A DNA stretch of 64,000 bases from Streptacidiphilus sp. ASG 303 (GTDB lineage Bacteria; Actinomycetota; Actinomycetes; Streptomycetales; Streptomycetaceae): assembly GCF_020991365.1 (NCBI RefSeq), contig NZ_JAJLRA010000004.1, positions 186,001 to 250,000 of the forward strand, read 5' to 3'. Made by a program: the position numbers and the translations under genes. The first letter of the stretch is position 1, and each line of letters begins with the position of its first letter. Below the pieces are notes generated by a model. The model worked only from the letters and a program-made list of their open reading frames with translations, did not search any database and was not told the DNA's origin. This document shows, piece by piece, positions 35,465-43,789 of the stretch.

Positions 35465-35771
35465 GCGAGGACCCTTCCCCGCATGCCCAAGCGTGATCGG
35501 AGGGGCACCCAAACTGGTGATGCCCCGCAAAGCTGCTGTGCTTCCCGGCCGGGCACGGGTGCTGGCTTGTTCCGCCCGGCAGCCAGAGCAGGGTTCAGCC
35601 TCGTTGCCGTCGCTGTGGCTGATAGGAGACCGCTCTCTGGACATTGGCATGATCTCTCGTCGACAGACCTCCCGCGATTGGAATCATAAGACGGCTGGCG
35701 ATGCAGTCGCCCGAATCAAAGGCGTGGCAGCGAAAGTCAGATTAGCCAAGAATTCTCAGTCTGCCGCATGA
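35465..35771. other. Intergenic region of the AICE without a recognised gene
   Basis: About 300 bp between two minus-strand genes. GC content falls towards the right (TTGGAATCATAAGACGG near 35680). It should hold the promoter of the gene at 35021-35464. No confident frame is seen. Confidence 0.4.
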
Positions 35772-35812
35772 GCGGAGAAGGCGCTGAAGTAATACCGCTA
35801 CACCTTCTCCGC
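35772..35812 (-). terminator. Terminator after the restriction enzyme gene
   Basis: GCGGAGAAGG (35772-35781) and CCTTCTCCGC (35803-35812) are perfect 10-bp arms around a 21-base loop, 30 bp past the stop codon of the minus-strand gene at 35842. Confidence 0.65.
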
Positions 35813-35841
35813 CCTTATCTGCAAGGCGGCCGTAAATAGAC

Positions 35842-36918
35842 TTACACTGGCTCTTCGTAAAGATCCTTAATGAACTCATCGACCCGCTCAACCAGGCTTG
35901 GGTTCTTTTGGATCTGACCCAAAAAGAACCTGACCGAACGCACCGCATTTTCCTGCTTTGGCACGTCCCATAGGCTGACAGTGTGAATCATTTCATTTCG
36001 AGTGAAGCAACGTACTTCCGCCTCGCACAGGACATCCTGGATGTAGGAGTCAAATGACCTTGCAAAGACAACAGCATCCAAGTCCGGGAATGCCGAAGAC
36101 TCTGTGATAAAAGTCATCAGGTCGGCCTCGTCTGCCTTGGTTAGATGCTTGTCCTTAGCCTCAGCCGCAAGGACGACATGCTCCCCAAGGAAACCACTAA
36201 CATCGCCGATTACCCCGGCCCGACGAGAACCCGTATTTACGCGCTGAGAAATTACAGTCAAGGTAGGCGAGTCGGCATAAAGGTAGCCATAGACGAGGGA
36301 CTGGAAAACCGCCCCGCCAGTCGTGCCAGAACCAGTCTCAAGATCCTTCAGCATCTCGTAAAAGGGGCGCGGCTGACGCTCCCTGTGAGAAGTGCTAACG
36401 GTCATTTGCCTATCGAGTACGCCATGCTTCCATACCCACTGGGCAACTGCCAGGCGTCCACCCGGGCTAGCTGCTATAACGCTCTCGATGAAAGGCTTGT
36501 ACATTTCCCACTTTGACGTTGCGTGCCCGGGGCTGGAAGGGTGATGCCTTCGCATTTGGACCATGATTACTTCAGCGGCAAAGTTATAGAAGCGCCTAAC
36601 AGGGATTTCTGTTTCGCCTACCACCCAAGTCAGCTGATCAACCGCCCGAGCTGCCGAGGTCTCACGGCGTTTAATCGAGGTGAACGCGTTTGGGTGACTC
36701 TGCTCGGAAAGTTTTGCCAGCAGAATCTCTGCCTGCGCTACAAAGGCCAAGGTCAGCGCTGGCCAGAAGTTGTGGCGCTTCGGTCTCGAGTTCTCCAGCC
36801 ACTTGATTGCGCGCGCGGCCTCCACCTCGTTCGGCTCTGGCGCGCGCGCAGTGAACCCATAAGGGAGTTCGAGCATGGCTTCGAAGCCGGCCAGCGGGCG
36901 ATTGAACTGATCCGTCAT
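35842..36918 (-). CDS. Probable type II restriction endonuclease (PD-(D/E)xK)
   Basis: A 358-residue protein without a family I can name. It follows a DNA cytosine methyltransferase by 22 bp on the same strand, the standard arrangement of a type II pair. A PD-(D/E)xK-like active site is visible: Asp239 in VIGDVSGF, then Glu253 and Lys255 in AAEAKDKHL. The GC content is only about 52% in a sampled line, far below the rest of the window, which shows recent transfer. The recognition sequence is unknown. Confidence 0.78.
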   Translation of the reverse strand: MTDQFNRPLAGFEAMLELPYGFTARAPEPNEVEAARAIKWLENSRPKRHNFWPALTLAFVAQAEILLAKLSEQSHPNAFTSIKRRETSAARAVDQLTWVVGETEIPVRRFYNFAAEVIMVQMRRHHPSSPGHATSKWEMYKPFIESVIAASPGGRLAVAQWVWKHGVLDRQMTVSTSHRERQPRPFYEMLKDLETGSGTTGGAVFQSLVYGYLYADSPTLTVISQRVNTGSRRAGVIGDVSGFLGEHVVLAAEAKDKHLTKADEADLMTFITESSAFPDLDAVVFARSFDSYIQDVLCEAEVRCFTRNEMIHTVSLWDVPKQENAVRSVRFFLGQIQKNPSLVERVDEFIKDLYEEPV

Positions 36919-36940
36919 GGGCGCATGCTAGCGATGTTGG

Positions 36941-37993
36941 TCAGGCCCAGTGGTCGGGATCGAGCAGAGCCTGCCCGAGCGCCTGAGCAAGCAGGGGAGG
37001 AACGGCGTTTGCAACCTGAAGCCGCTGACTTGTCGAAGGGCCAGTGAAGATGTACGTGTCCGGAAATGACTGCAGACGGGCGCCTTCGCGAGTTGTGAGG
37101 CCTCTATGCTGAAACGGGTGAATGCAACGTGTCCCGCTAGGCTTGCCCATATTTTGCGTGACCGCCACCGCGGGAAGCCACGAAGCGAGTCGGCTATAGG
37201 AATTGTGAAAACCAGACTTCGGTTGAAGATTCGGAGGAATCTCGGTCCGGTTTCCGCCATCGGAAATGTGCCTGATTGCCTCAATGAGATGCGGCGGGTG
37301 CTTCGATGCGGAATGCCCTTGGAGCGTCTTGCTTCCCGCGCGCATAAGCCGCTGGTAGTCGGACTCGGCAGGCTTGTTGTAGATCGTGGCAGTCTCACCC
37401 GGCTGAAGCTCGGGAAGGTCCCCAATTGCTGCCTTCACCGAAACATACTGATCTGCCTGAAGCGCAGCATCGATCCCCTTGAATTCTTTTTGCTTGTGCC
37501 CAATGAAGAGCACGCGTCGACGAAGCTGAGGGACTCCGTGATCAGCTGCACTTGCTACTTGAAAGTGCACACGATAGCCGCACTCTTCGAATGCGCTGGC
37601 GACTTCTCGTTCAAAGCTCATGTCCTTCAGGCCAAGAACGTTTTCGATCACAAATCCATCCGGCCCGACATGCTTGACCACGCGCAAGAAATGCTCAAAG
37701 AGTCGGTTACGTTGATCGTCACGATTCCGCTTTCCAACGGTGCTATACCCCTGGCACGGCGGGCCACCAACGATCCAACCGGGCTTCTCGGGCAAGACCT
37801 GGTTGAGGTGTGCTGCTGTCAAGTCGGCGATGTCACCACACTCGACGAGGTGGCCCGTAATGTTCGCTTTGTACGTGTCAACTGCGTCTGACCATTTATC
37901 TTGGGCGTAGATGGGAGTGAACCCGGCGCGCTTCAGGCCGAGAGTGAGGCCGCCGGCCCCAGCAAAGAGGTCAACGAAGGTGCGGTCAGACAT
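36941..37993 (-). CDS. DNA (cytosine-5) methyltransferase of a restriction-modification pair
   Basis: A 350-residue C5 methyltransferase. Motif I is FAGAGGLTLG (about 10-19), motif IV GGPPCQGYS with catalytic Cys80, motif VI FVIENV (117-119), motif VIII QLRRRVLFIG and motif X QVANAVPP. It protects host DNA from the endonuclease encoded directly downstream. Base composition is lower in GC than the neighbours, as for its partner. It is transcribed first, so methylation precedes cleavage. Confidence 0.95.
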   Translation of the reverse strand: MSDRTFVDLFAGAGGLTLGLKRAGFTPIYAQDKWSDAVDTYKANITGHLVECGDIADLTAAHLNQVLPEKPGWIVGGPPCQGYSTVGKRNRDDQRNRLFEHFLRVVKHVGPDGFVIENVLGLKDMSFEREVASAFEECGYRVHFQVASAADHGVPQLRRRVLFIGHKQKEFKGIDAALQADQYVSVKAAIGDLPELQPGETATIYNKPAESDYQRLMRAGSKTLQGHSASKHPPHLIEAIRHISDGGNRTEIPPNLQPKSGFHNSYSRLASWLPAVAVTQNMGKPSGTRCIHPFQHRGLTTREGARLQSFPDTYIFTGPSTSQRLQVANAVPPLLAQALGQALLDPDHWA

Positions 37994-38145
37994 GAGGGAT
38001 ACAGTAGTCTACCGGTCTGACAGCGGATGGCCCGCGTGGCGAATCATGCGCGGTGGGGCTACGCGGACGCCGTAGCACTCAGCATCCCATTGCAACAGGA
38101 TGCCGCCGTGGACCGCCCGTCCAAGCGTTGCTGCACGCATCCTCG

Positions 38146-38294
38146 CTGCCATCCCGTCCGCCGTCGACCCACACGTCCGTGGAGCGGGCTTGCCCTCTGG
38201 GGTCCAGGTGGAGCGCGCCACTGTACGAACGACCTGGACCCCAGAGGGCAAGGCTGCTCGGCTCTGCCTGGGTCGATGGTGGGCGGGATGGCAG
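38146..38294. repeat. Long imperfect inverted repeat in noncoding DNA (candidate single-strand origin)
   Basis: Arms 38146-38209 and 38232-38294 are about 63 bases each. The inner 20 or so bases are perfectly paired (TTGCCCTCTGGGGTCCAGGT against its complement), and the outer ends CTGCCATCCCG and CGGGATGGCAG also pair, with mismatches between. It lies in the 589-bp gap 37994-38582 with no good gene. A second perfect hairpin, GCGCCGCGC/GCGCGGCGC, is at 38467-38487. A rolling-circle element needs a folded single-strand origin, and this is a candidate. Confidence 0.65.
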
Positions 38295-38582
38295 TCCTAC
38301 CTCGCCCCCTATGGTCTGCACTCTAGGCACGGCCTCCGGTCATCCCGGTGCCGGCTGATCCCAGCCGTTTGGACGGTCAGTCCGATGCCTGCCCTTTCCC
38401 ACTTGCGGTCCGTCCCGCCGGGCGGCGCGGGGCGAAGACAGGAGCGCGCCCGAGCGGGGGCGGGCCGCGCCGCGCTGTGCGCGGCGCCTTGAACCCGTAG
38501 AGAAGGTTTTTACGCACCACCACGCATCTTCTTCCTGGACTTTCCGGTGCCATGGGGACCGTTGCTGCTGGGCATGGCGCGT

Positions 38583-39065
38583 TCAGTCCCAGGAGTTGAA
38601 GATCACTTGGCCGATGCTGGTTGGTCGCCAGTGGCGAATCGCCTGCCGCTCACCGGCCGCCAGGGTGGAGGTGTCCGCCTTGGACAGCGGCGAGTTGAGC
38701 TGATGGAGGCTCAGCACTACGAAGGCCGCGTCGGTGAAGGCGCTCGACCACGTAGGTGCCTCCCGGAACTCGTCTGAGTAGGAGTATCGCTGATCGGCGA
38801 CGAAGGCGATGAGGGGGAAGTGAGCGTGGCACAGGATGACGTGCGCTCCGTGGCCGTTGGTGATCGTGGCGGTGTGGAACGTCCGCGGGTACGTCTGCGG
38901 GATGAAGTTGCCGACTCGTCCACAGGCGATCCGGGCAGCGGTGTGCCAGCCGGCGCGGAAGGCGCTCACATCGACCATCGGCAGTGGTCCGGTCTTCGGG
39001 TCGTAGAACCCGGTGACACCCCGGTCCAGTCGGAACACCGGCTCCGGGCCGAGCTCAGACCGCAT
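38583..39065 (-). CDS. Unidentified protein of the XRE-Nudix operon
   Basis: A 160-residue soluble protein with GVTGFYDPKTGPLPMVDVSA, TATITNGHGAHVILCHAHFP and the end RPTSIGQVIFNSWD. The pattern of His and Asp is not a motif I know. Its ATG (39065) overlaps the end of the Nudix gene by 11 bp, so it is coupled to it. Its role is probably linked to the Nudix protein. Confidence 0.75.
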   Translation of the reverse strand: MRSELGPEPVFRLDRGVTGFYDPKTGPLPMVDVSAFRAGWHTAARIACGRVGNFIPQTYPRTFHTATITNGHGAHVILCHAHFPLIAFVADQRYSYSDEFREAPTWSSAFTDAAFVVLSLHQLNSPLSKADTSTLAAGERQAIRHWRPTSIGQVIFNSWD

Positions 39066-39546
39066 GGCCGGCAGGTTGGCCGTGTTCGAGGTAGACCGGG
39101 GCCTGTCCGGCGCGGGCGTGGGCTGCGGCGGTGATGCGGCGGGCAAGGCGCGGGATGGTGCGCTCGCCGATGGCGGCGATGGGCACGAACTGGACACCTC
39201 GCAGTTCGTCGGGCTGGAGGGTGACGGCTTCGAGGGCGGCGGGGGTGAGATGGCCTCCGTCGAAGAGATACAGGACCTTGTCGCCCTCGTGGTCGCTGGG
39301 TGCCCAGTCGACCGCAAGCAATTGGCCAATGAGCGGGGTGATGCCGAGTTCTTCGCGTACCTCGCGGATGCAGGCTTGCAGGGGGGATTCGCCGGTCTCG
39401 ACGTACCCGCCGGGGATCTCCCAGTAGTCCTTGTAGGTCGGCTCCACCATGAGGACGCGGTCGGCGTCGTCGAAGAAGAGCGCACCCGCTGCCATTCGCG
39501 GGTGCGCCATCTTGGCTTCGTGCTCGTTGGGGGCCATGGGCTCCAC
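39055..39546 (-). CDS. Nudix hydrolase, candidate Pif-like immunity factor
   Basis: A 163-residue Nudix protein with a complete Nudix box: Gly47, Glu53 and REVREELGI at 61-69. In the related element pSAM2, the immunity factor Pif carries a Nudix motif and blocks redundant transfer between cells that already have the element; this gene is in a comparable place. Identity with Pif is inferred, not shown. GTG 39546 or ATG 39537 may be the start; neither has a clear ribosome site. It follows the XRE gene by 10 bp. Confidence 0.85.
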   Translation of the reverse strand: MEPMAPNEHEAKMAHPRMAAGALFFDDADRVLMVEPTYKDYWEIPGGYVETGESPLQACIREVREELGITPLIGQLLAVDWAPSDHEGDKVLYLFDGGHLTPAALEAVTLQPDELRGVQFVPIAAIGERTIPRLARRITAAAHARAGQAPVYLEHGQPAGHAV

Positions 39547-39556
39547 AGTACCCAGG

Positions 39557-40780
39557 TCAGACGACGTGCAGTCGCTGGGCGAGGTCGGCGAGCGGGCGGC
39601 CGGGGCGGGTGCGCTGGTTGCGGACCCAGTTCAGGACGAGTTCGCGGGCGAGGTAGTGGTGCCGGACCTGCTCGGGCGCCCACTGCTCGGCTTCGAGGAC
39701 CATGGACAGGGCATCGTCGGCCTGGTTGCGGGCGCTCATAGCGCGGGCTACTTCGAGGTTGTGGCGGGCGCGCCGTTCGGTGGGCAGGCCGGCGGTGTCG
39801 ACCTGTGGACCGAGTTCGACGGCGACCTGCATGTCTCCGAGTTCTGCGGCCGTGGCCACCTGGTGGATGGCGACGTTGGTCGGGCCGAAGGCGGTCCACA
39901 TGTGGTTGGCGTCGTGGCCCATGCGCTCGGCGGCGCGGCCGGCCTCGGTGAGGAAGTCCCGAGTGGTGTTGCGGTCATCGGCGCGGGCGGTGGCCATGGA
40001 GCCGGCGAGCAGGAGCGTCCCGAAGATCGACAGGTATTCGGGTGTGGCGTCGCGCAGTCCGGGCCGCAGGTAGCCGGCGGCGTCCTGGACAAGTTGGACG
40101 GCGGAGTCATAGCGACCGTTGGAGAGCAGGCAGTGTGCGACGGAGCGGAAGAGGGAGCCGACGATGATCGGGCTTCCGCCCTGCTGGGCGGCGGACAGTC
40201 CGCGGTCGGCTGCGATCCAGGCGAGGTCGGTCTCGCCGAGCTTGGTCAGCACCATGGCGGCGCCCTGGTAGCTCATGGCCAACAGCTCGTGGGCCTGCGT
40301 ACCGTCCCGGCCGGTGTAGGACTGGGCGGCCAGGATGGCGTCCGCGAGGATCAGCGGGAGTCGGCGGGTGGCATAGCCGTACCGCGATGCCTGGTAGGCG
40401 TCCCAGACGTCGGCGACGTCCCGGCGGAGTTCGGCGAGGTCGGTCGGCTCGCCTTCGGTGGGAACCCCGAGGAGCGGGGTGAGCTGGCGGTAGTTCATCA
40501 GGGCTTCGCGCAGGACAGGAACGGTGCGCCGGCCGCTCTCAGGAGTCCACTCCATGAGGGAGGGTTCGGCGAGCAGGTCGCCCAGAGTCACGTCCAGGGC
40601 GTCGGCCAGGCTCTTGATGACCGACAGCCGGTCCAGCTCGATGCGGTTGTTCTCGGCCTTGCTGAGCCAGTCGGTGGTCCGGCCGACCAGCCCGGCGAGC
40701 ACGTCCTGAGACATGCCACGCCGCCGCCGGTACCAGGCCACTCGTTCGCCGATGGTGAGGTTCGTCGTCATTCCTCGCAT
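39557..40780 (-). CDS. XRE-family regulator with TPR-like C-terminal domain
   Basis: A 407-residue protein. The HTH covers about residues 10-70 (RRGMSQDVLAGLVGRTTDWL) and the rest is helical repeats like those of actinobacterial peptide- or ligand-sensing regulators. It is the first gene of a three-gene minus-strand operon with the Nudix and unidentified proteins, and is divergent from a small gene at 40914. A perfect 11-bp inverted repeat at 40810-40836 is a likely operator. ATG 40780 or 40771 is the start. Confidence 0.88.
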   Translation of the reverse strand: MRGMTTNLTIGERVAWYRRRRGMSQDVLAGLVGRTTDWLSKAENNRIELDRLSVIKSLADALDVTLGDLLAEPSLMEWTPESGRRTVPVLREALMNYRQLTPLLGVPTEGEPTDLAELRRDVADVWDAYQASRYGYATRRLPLILADAILAAQSYTGRDGTQAHELLAMSYQGAAMVLTKLGETDLAWIAADRGLSAAQQGGSPIIVGSLFRSVAHCLLSNGRYDSAVQLVQDAAGYLRPGLRDATPEYLSIFGTLLLAGSMATARADDRNTTRDFLTEAGRAAERMGHDANHMWTAFGPTNVAIHQVATAAELGDMQVAVELGPQVDTAGLPTERRARHNLEVARAMSARNQADDALSMVLEAEQWAPEQVRHHYLARELVLNWVRNQRTRPGRPLADLAQRLHVV

Positions 40781-40809
40781 GGCTTCAGCGTCGCTCCCCT
40801 GTACACGGG

Positions 40810-40836
40810 GACCCCGGAAAAGGATTCCGGGGTCCT
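40810..40836. promoter_or_regulatory. Palindromic operator candidate upstream of the XRE gene
   Basis: GGACCCCGGAA (40810-40820) and TTCCGGGGTCC (40826-40836) are perfect 11-bp arms with a 5-base spacer, between the divergent starts at 40780 and 40914. The position fits autoregulation by the XRE protein. Confidence 0.6.
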
Positions 40837-40913
40837 GGCGGCGGTTGCTTCTAGCGTTGCGGTCAACCTCGAACGTACGTCGGACCCACGAGCGGTGCAG
40901 GAGGGGAGTCGCA

Positions 40914-41108
40914 GTGCTGACTCCGGCGGAGCGCGATCACATCGCAGAGCTGATCAGGGAGTTGGGGGAAGAGCTGGTTCAGATGTCCCGGCGAACGGAT
41001 CGAATCGTCACTGCGCTCGCAACTGGTGACGCACAAGATCTTCGAGCTGGTCCAGACGCTTGCCGAGCTGCCGAACGTCCTGGTGCATCGCGGCCAGACT
41101 CGCAGTGA
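40914..41108 (+). CDS. Small helical protein, unknown
   Basis: A 64-residue frame starting MLTPAERDHIAELIRELGEE, with AGGAGGGG at a good distance before the GTG. The first 45 residues are amphipathic helix; the end is low complexity. Its 3' end overlaps the convergent GntR-type gene by 101 bp, which lowers confidence. Similar small genes stand beside XRE regulators in other Streptomyces elements, but I do not know a function. Confidence 0.5.
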   Translation: MLTPAERDHIAELIRELGEELVQMSRRTDRIVTALATGDAQDLRAGPDACRAAERPGASRPDSQ

Positions 41109-41373
41109 TCAGCTCGTACTCAGGGGTGTGCTTCGCAGCCGCACCGGTGGGTTCGGCCGCGAACCGGCCCTTCCCCTGGTGTGAGGTCGCGTAGCCATCC
41201 TCCACGAGCCGGTTCATTGCTTGGCGGGCAACGGTCCTGGAGACGTTGTGCTCCCGGACGATCTCCGCTTCGGACGGCAGTAGATCTCCTGGGTGCAGCT
41301 CGCCGACTCGGATCTGCCGCTTGATCTCGTCGGCGATCTGCAAGTACATCGCCCTGCCGCTGTGCTCTGCCAT
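41008..41373 (-). CDS. GntR-family repressor, KorSA-like
   Basis: A 121-residue regulator. Residues 5-72 hold the GntR winged helix (LLPSEAEIVREHNVSRTVARQAM) and the rest is a short coiled-coil (AMHQDVRQLGKRLDQLEDLV) with no ligand domain. KorSA of pSAM2 is of the same kind and represses the activator gene pra. Here it faces a Pra-like gene across a spacer with three copies of a palindromic site, so the same circuit is likely. Confidence 0.88.
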   Translation of the reverse strand: MAEHSGRAMYLQIADEIKRQIRVGELHPGDLLPSEAEIVREHNVSRTVARQAMNRLVEDGYATSHQGKGRFAAEPTGAAAKHTPEYELITASLAAMHQDVRQLGKRLDQLEDLVRHQLRAQ

Positions 41374-41386
41374 GGCCCCTCTCCCA

Positions 41387-41493
41387 CTTGACGTACCAAG
41401 TGCAGCACAAGCGAGAGATGCAGTCGAGCACGAGCACTTGACACTCTTGGCATACCAAGTCACCCTCAAGCCATCGCCACTTGGAGTACTAAG
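41387..41493. promoter_or_regulatory. Three operator copies for the KorSA-like repressor
   Basis: CTTGGCATACCAAG (41446-41459) is a perfect palindrome in its arms CTTGG/CCAAG. Variants with one arm mismatch are CTTGACGTACCAAG (41387-41400) and CTTGGAGTACTAAG (41480-41493). They lie between the repressor start (41373) and the Pra-like gene start (41524) and would let the repressor close both promoters. Confidence 0.8.
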
Positions 41494-41523
41494 AACTTCA
41501 AGTAAGTCGACAGGAGAGCAGTC

Positions 41524-41874
41524 ATGCCGTCCTTCAAGATCGACACTTCTACCGCGATCGTGTTCGTGGCCGTTCCGGCCGCGCCGAAGGTGGTCAACAA
41601 GCAGACGGGCGAGATCGCCCTCGACCGGGAGACCGGCGCGCAGATGATGACCGTGGGCCTGACCGTCGCCGACGAGGGGGAGGCCAACCTCTACACCGTG
41701 TCCATCCCGGCGTCCGGCATCCCCGAGGGTCTGCAGGTGGGCATGCCGGTCTCGGTCGTGGGCCTGAAGGCGCGGGACTGGGAGAACGAGTTCAACGGGC
41801 AGAAGCGGCACGGCATCTCGTTCCGTGCGGTGGCGCTCGTGCCGGCCCAGTTCCCGGCTGCGGTGCAGGGCTGA
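41524..41874 (+). CDS. Pra-like replication/excision activator candidate
   Basis: A 116-residue soluble protein, predicted beta-rich (VGLTVADEGEANLYTVSIPA, VSVVGLKARDW). It is first in the plus-strand run of the element, straight after the repressor sites, where pSAM2 has pra, the activator of rep-xis-int. Layout and size agree, and a pattern TGxxxxxVGLTV resembles annotated Pra proteins, but the similarity was not measured. AGGAGAG precedes the ATG. Confidence 0.65.
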   Translation: MPSFKIDTSTAIVFVAVPAAPKVVNKQTGEIALDRETGAQMMTVGLTVADEGEANLYTVSIPASGIPEGLQVGMPVSVVGLKARDWENEFNGQKRHGISFRAVALVPAQFPAAVQG

Positions 41875-41880
41875 TCCGCC

Positions 41881-43257
41881 GTGGCTGACTGGACCCCTCT
41901 CCTGGAACTGGGTGGCCCGCTGGTCGCCGGCGGTGCCGGGGCCGCCTACGCCCGGGTCAAGGCGCCCCGCGCGTACTGGTCGGCGATCGGTCTGCCGGTG
42001 ACCGCGGCCCGGATCGCCCACTCCTATGCGGAGGTGATGGAGGCGTGCGGGCTGGCGGTGGAGCCGTCGATGTGGCGCACGCTGGTCGCCCGGGGTGAGG
42101 AGCGGCAGGGGCTCAAGCCGACGCCGCCGCGGGTGCGGGGGGTGCGTCCGACCGCGACGGGGCTGCGGCTTCGGCTGCGGCTGGCCCGGGGGCAGGAGAC
42201 CGCGGATGTGGTGGCCGCCGCCGAGCGGCTGCGGCACGCGTGGGGGGTGCACGCCGCCTACGTGAGCGAGATACGCCCCGGGGTGGTGGACCTGCGGCTG
42301 GTCGGCTTCGACGTGCTGCGGCGTGTGCGGATGCCGCGTGCGGTGCGGGCCGGCCACCCGGTGCGGGTGCCGGTGGCGCTGCGTGAGGACGGGACCGTGT
42401 TCGTGCGCGACTACCGGACCGAGCCGCACTCGCTGATCCTGGGGGCCGGGCAGGCGGGCAAGTCGACGTTCGTCCGCAATCTGGTCTGCGCGCTGGCTGT
42501 GCGGCCGGTGGCGCTGGTGGGGATCGACTGCAAGCGCGGGGTGGAGCACGCCCCGTTCGCCCCGCGGCTCTCCGCGCTGGCCACCGACCCGGATGCGGCG
42601 CTGGACGTGCTGCGGGCGCTGGTGGCGGAGATGGACGCCCGCTACGACCTGATCCGCGCCCAGCAGGGCATCCCCGGGTGGGTGCCGGACGAGCAGGTCA
42701 CCGCCGACATCTGGGGCCTGCCGGCCACGGTGCGGCCGGTGCCGGTCGTGGTGGTGGTCGATGAGATCGCGGAGCTGTTCCTCGTGGCCACCAAGGCGGA
42801 CGAGAAGCGGCGCAACGAGATCGTCACCGCCCTGGTCCGGCTGGCCCAGCTCGCCCGCGCGGCCGGGATCTTCCTCGACGTCGCCGGGCAGCGCTTCGGC
42901 GCCGACCTGGGCCGGGGGGCGACGCTGCTGCGCTCGCAGCTCACGGCCCGGGTCGTGCACCGGGTCAATGATGTGGAGACTGCCCGCATGGGGCTGGGGG
43001 ACATCTCCGAGCAGGCCATGGCCGCGGCCACGCAGATCCCGCCCGGCACCCCGGGGCTGGCGGTGGCCGGGGACGCCTCGGGCGCCTGGTCCCGTATCCG
43101 CCCCGCGCACCTGTCCCTCGCGGACGCGGCCCGGATCTGCCGGAACAGCGCGCACCTGGTCCCGGACCTGCCCCGGCTGGATGCGTTCCGGCCGGTCGCG
43201 GCGGTGCCGGCGCCGCGGATCCCGCCCAAGCCCACCCGGGTCCCGGCCATCCCCTGA
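41881..43257 (+). CDS. FtsK/SpoIIIE-type conjugal transfer ATPase (TraSA-like)
   Basis: A 458-residue DNA translocase. Walker A is GAGQAGKST at about 188-196 (Lys194) and Walker B VVVVVDEIAE with Asp294/Glu295. The N-terminal 185 residues lack clear membrane helices. Streptomyces elements transfer double-stranded DNA between mycelia with one FtsK-like protein of this kind; no type IV secretion genes are needed or seen. The GTG start is 6 bp after the Pra-like gene. Confidence 0.92.
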   Translation: MADWTPLLELGGPLVAGGAGAAYARVKAPRAYWSAIGLPVTAARIAHSYAEVMEACGLAVEPSMWRTLVARGEERQGLKPTPPRVRGVRPTATGLRLRLRLARGQETADVVAAAERLRHAWGVHAAYVSEIRPGVVDLRLVGFDVLRRVRMPRAVRAGHPVRVPVALREDGTVFVRDYRTEPHSLILGAGQAGKSTFVRNLVCALAVRPVALVGIDCKRGVEHAPFAPRLSALATDPDAALDVLRALVAEMDARYDLIRAQQGIPGWVPDEQVTADIWGLPATVRPVPVVVVVDEIAELFLVATKADEKRRNEIVTALVRLAQLARAAGIFLDVAGQRFGADLGRGATLLRSQLTARVVHRVNDVETARMGLGDISEQAMAAATQIPPGTPGLAVAGDASGAWSRIRPAHLSLADAARICRNSAHLVPDLPRLDAFRPVAAVPAPRIPPKPTRVPAIP

Positions 43258-43342
43258 CCCGCCCCGCCCTCCTCGGTCGGCGCGACCGCCTCGCGCCACG
43301 TCCCTACCCCCGCCATGCCCGAACCCGGAAGGAGCACCACCC

Positions 43343-43519
43343 ATGCCCCGAGGACCCTCCGCCCGCGAGATCGCAGCCCTCCTCGCCGCCCTGGACGACG
43401 ACGACCCGGCCGACGACCGGGCCGGCCTGCCGGAGCGCATCGCCGACACCCGCCCCGACGACAGGCAGACGGCTCGCGACGCCCGCACCGTTGCCGACCG
43501 TGCCCGTCGGGACCGGTGA
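43343..43519 (+). CDS. Small acidic/basic AICE protein, unknown
   Basis: A 58-residue protein (MPRGPSAREIAALLAALDDD) with many Asp and Arg, no membrane part. GGAAGGAG precedes the ATG. It overlaps the next gene by a GTGA junction. Function unknown. Confidence 0.7.
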   Translation: MPRGPSAREIAALLAALDDDDPADDRAGLPERIADTRPDDRQTARDARTVADRARRDR

Positions 43520-43704
43520 GCGCGGTGGCCGCCCGCAAACGCCCCGCCCCTGCTCCGGCGCCGCCGGCCTGCGACGGCTGCCAGGGATCCGGCTGGGTGG
43601 AGGAGACCCACCGGGTCGGCCGCGGCAAGACCGCCCGCCCGGTCGGCCGGACCGCGGCCCTGTGCCCGACCTGCCTGGGCACCGGCACCAACCCCGACGA
43701 GTAG
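43516..43704 (+). CDS. Small CxxC zinc-finger-like protein
   Basis: A 62-residue protein with two CxxCxGxG units, CDGCQGSG and CPTCLGTG, as in the DnaJ zinc domain. They probably bind one zinc ion. The GTG start overlaps the stop of the gene before. Several genes of this kind occur in this element, and their role is not known. Confidence 0.75.
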   Translation: MSAVAARKRPAPAPAPPACDGCQGSGWVEETHRVGRGKTARPVGRTAALCPTCLGTGTNPDE

Positions 43705-43789
43705 CACCCCGCGCCGCCGGGATCGGGCGGCAGGCCCACCGCGCCCCGCCCGGTCCCGGCCCCGACCCACCTGGAAGGAGGAACCGCCG

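Noticed and set aside
35157-35771. Plus-strand 204-codon frame near attL
   Set aside because: It runs opposite the better supported gene at 35021-35464 and has no ribosome site.
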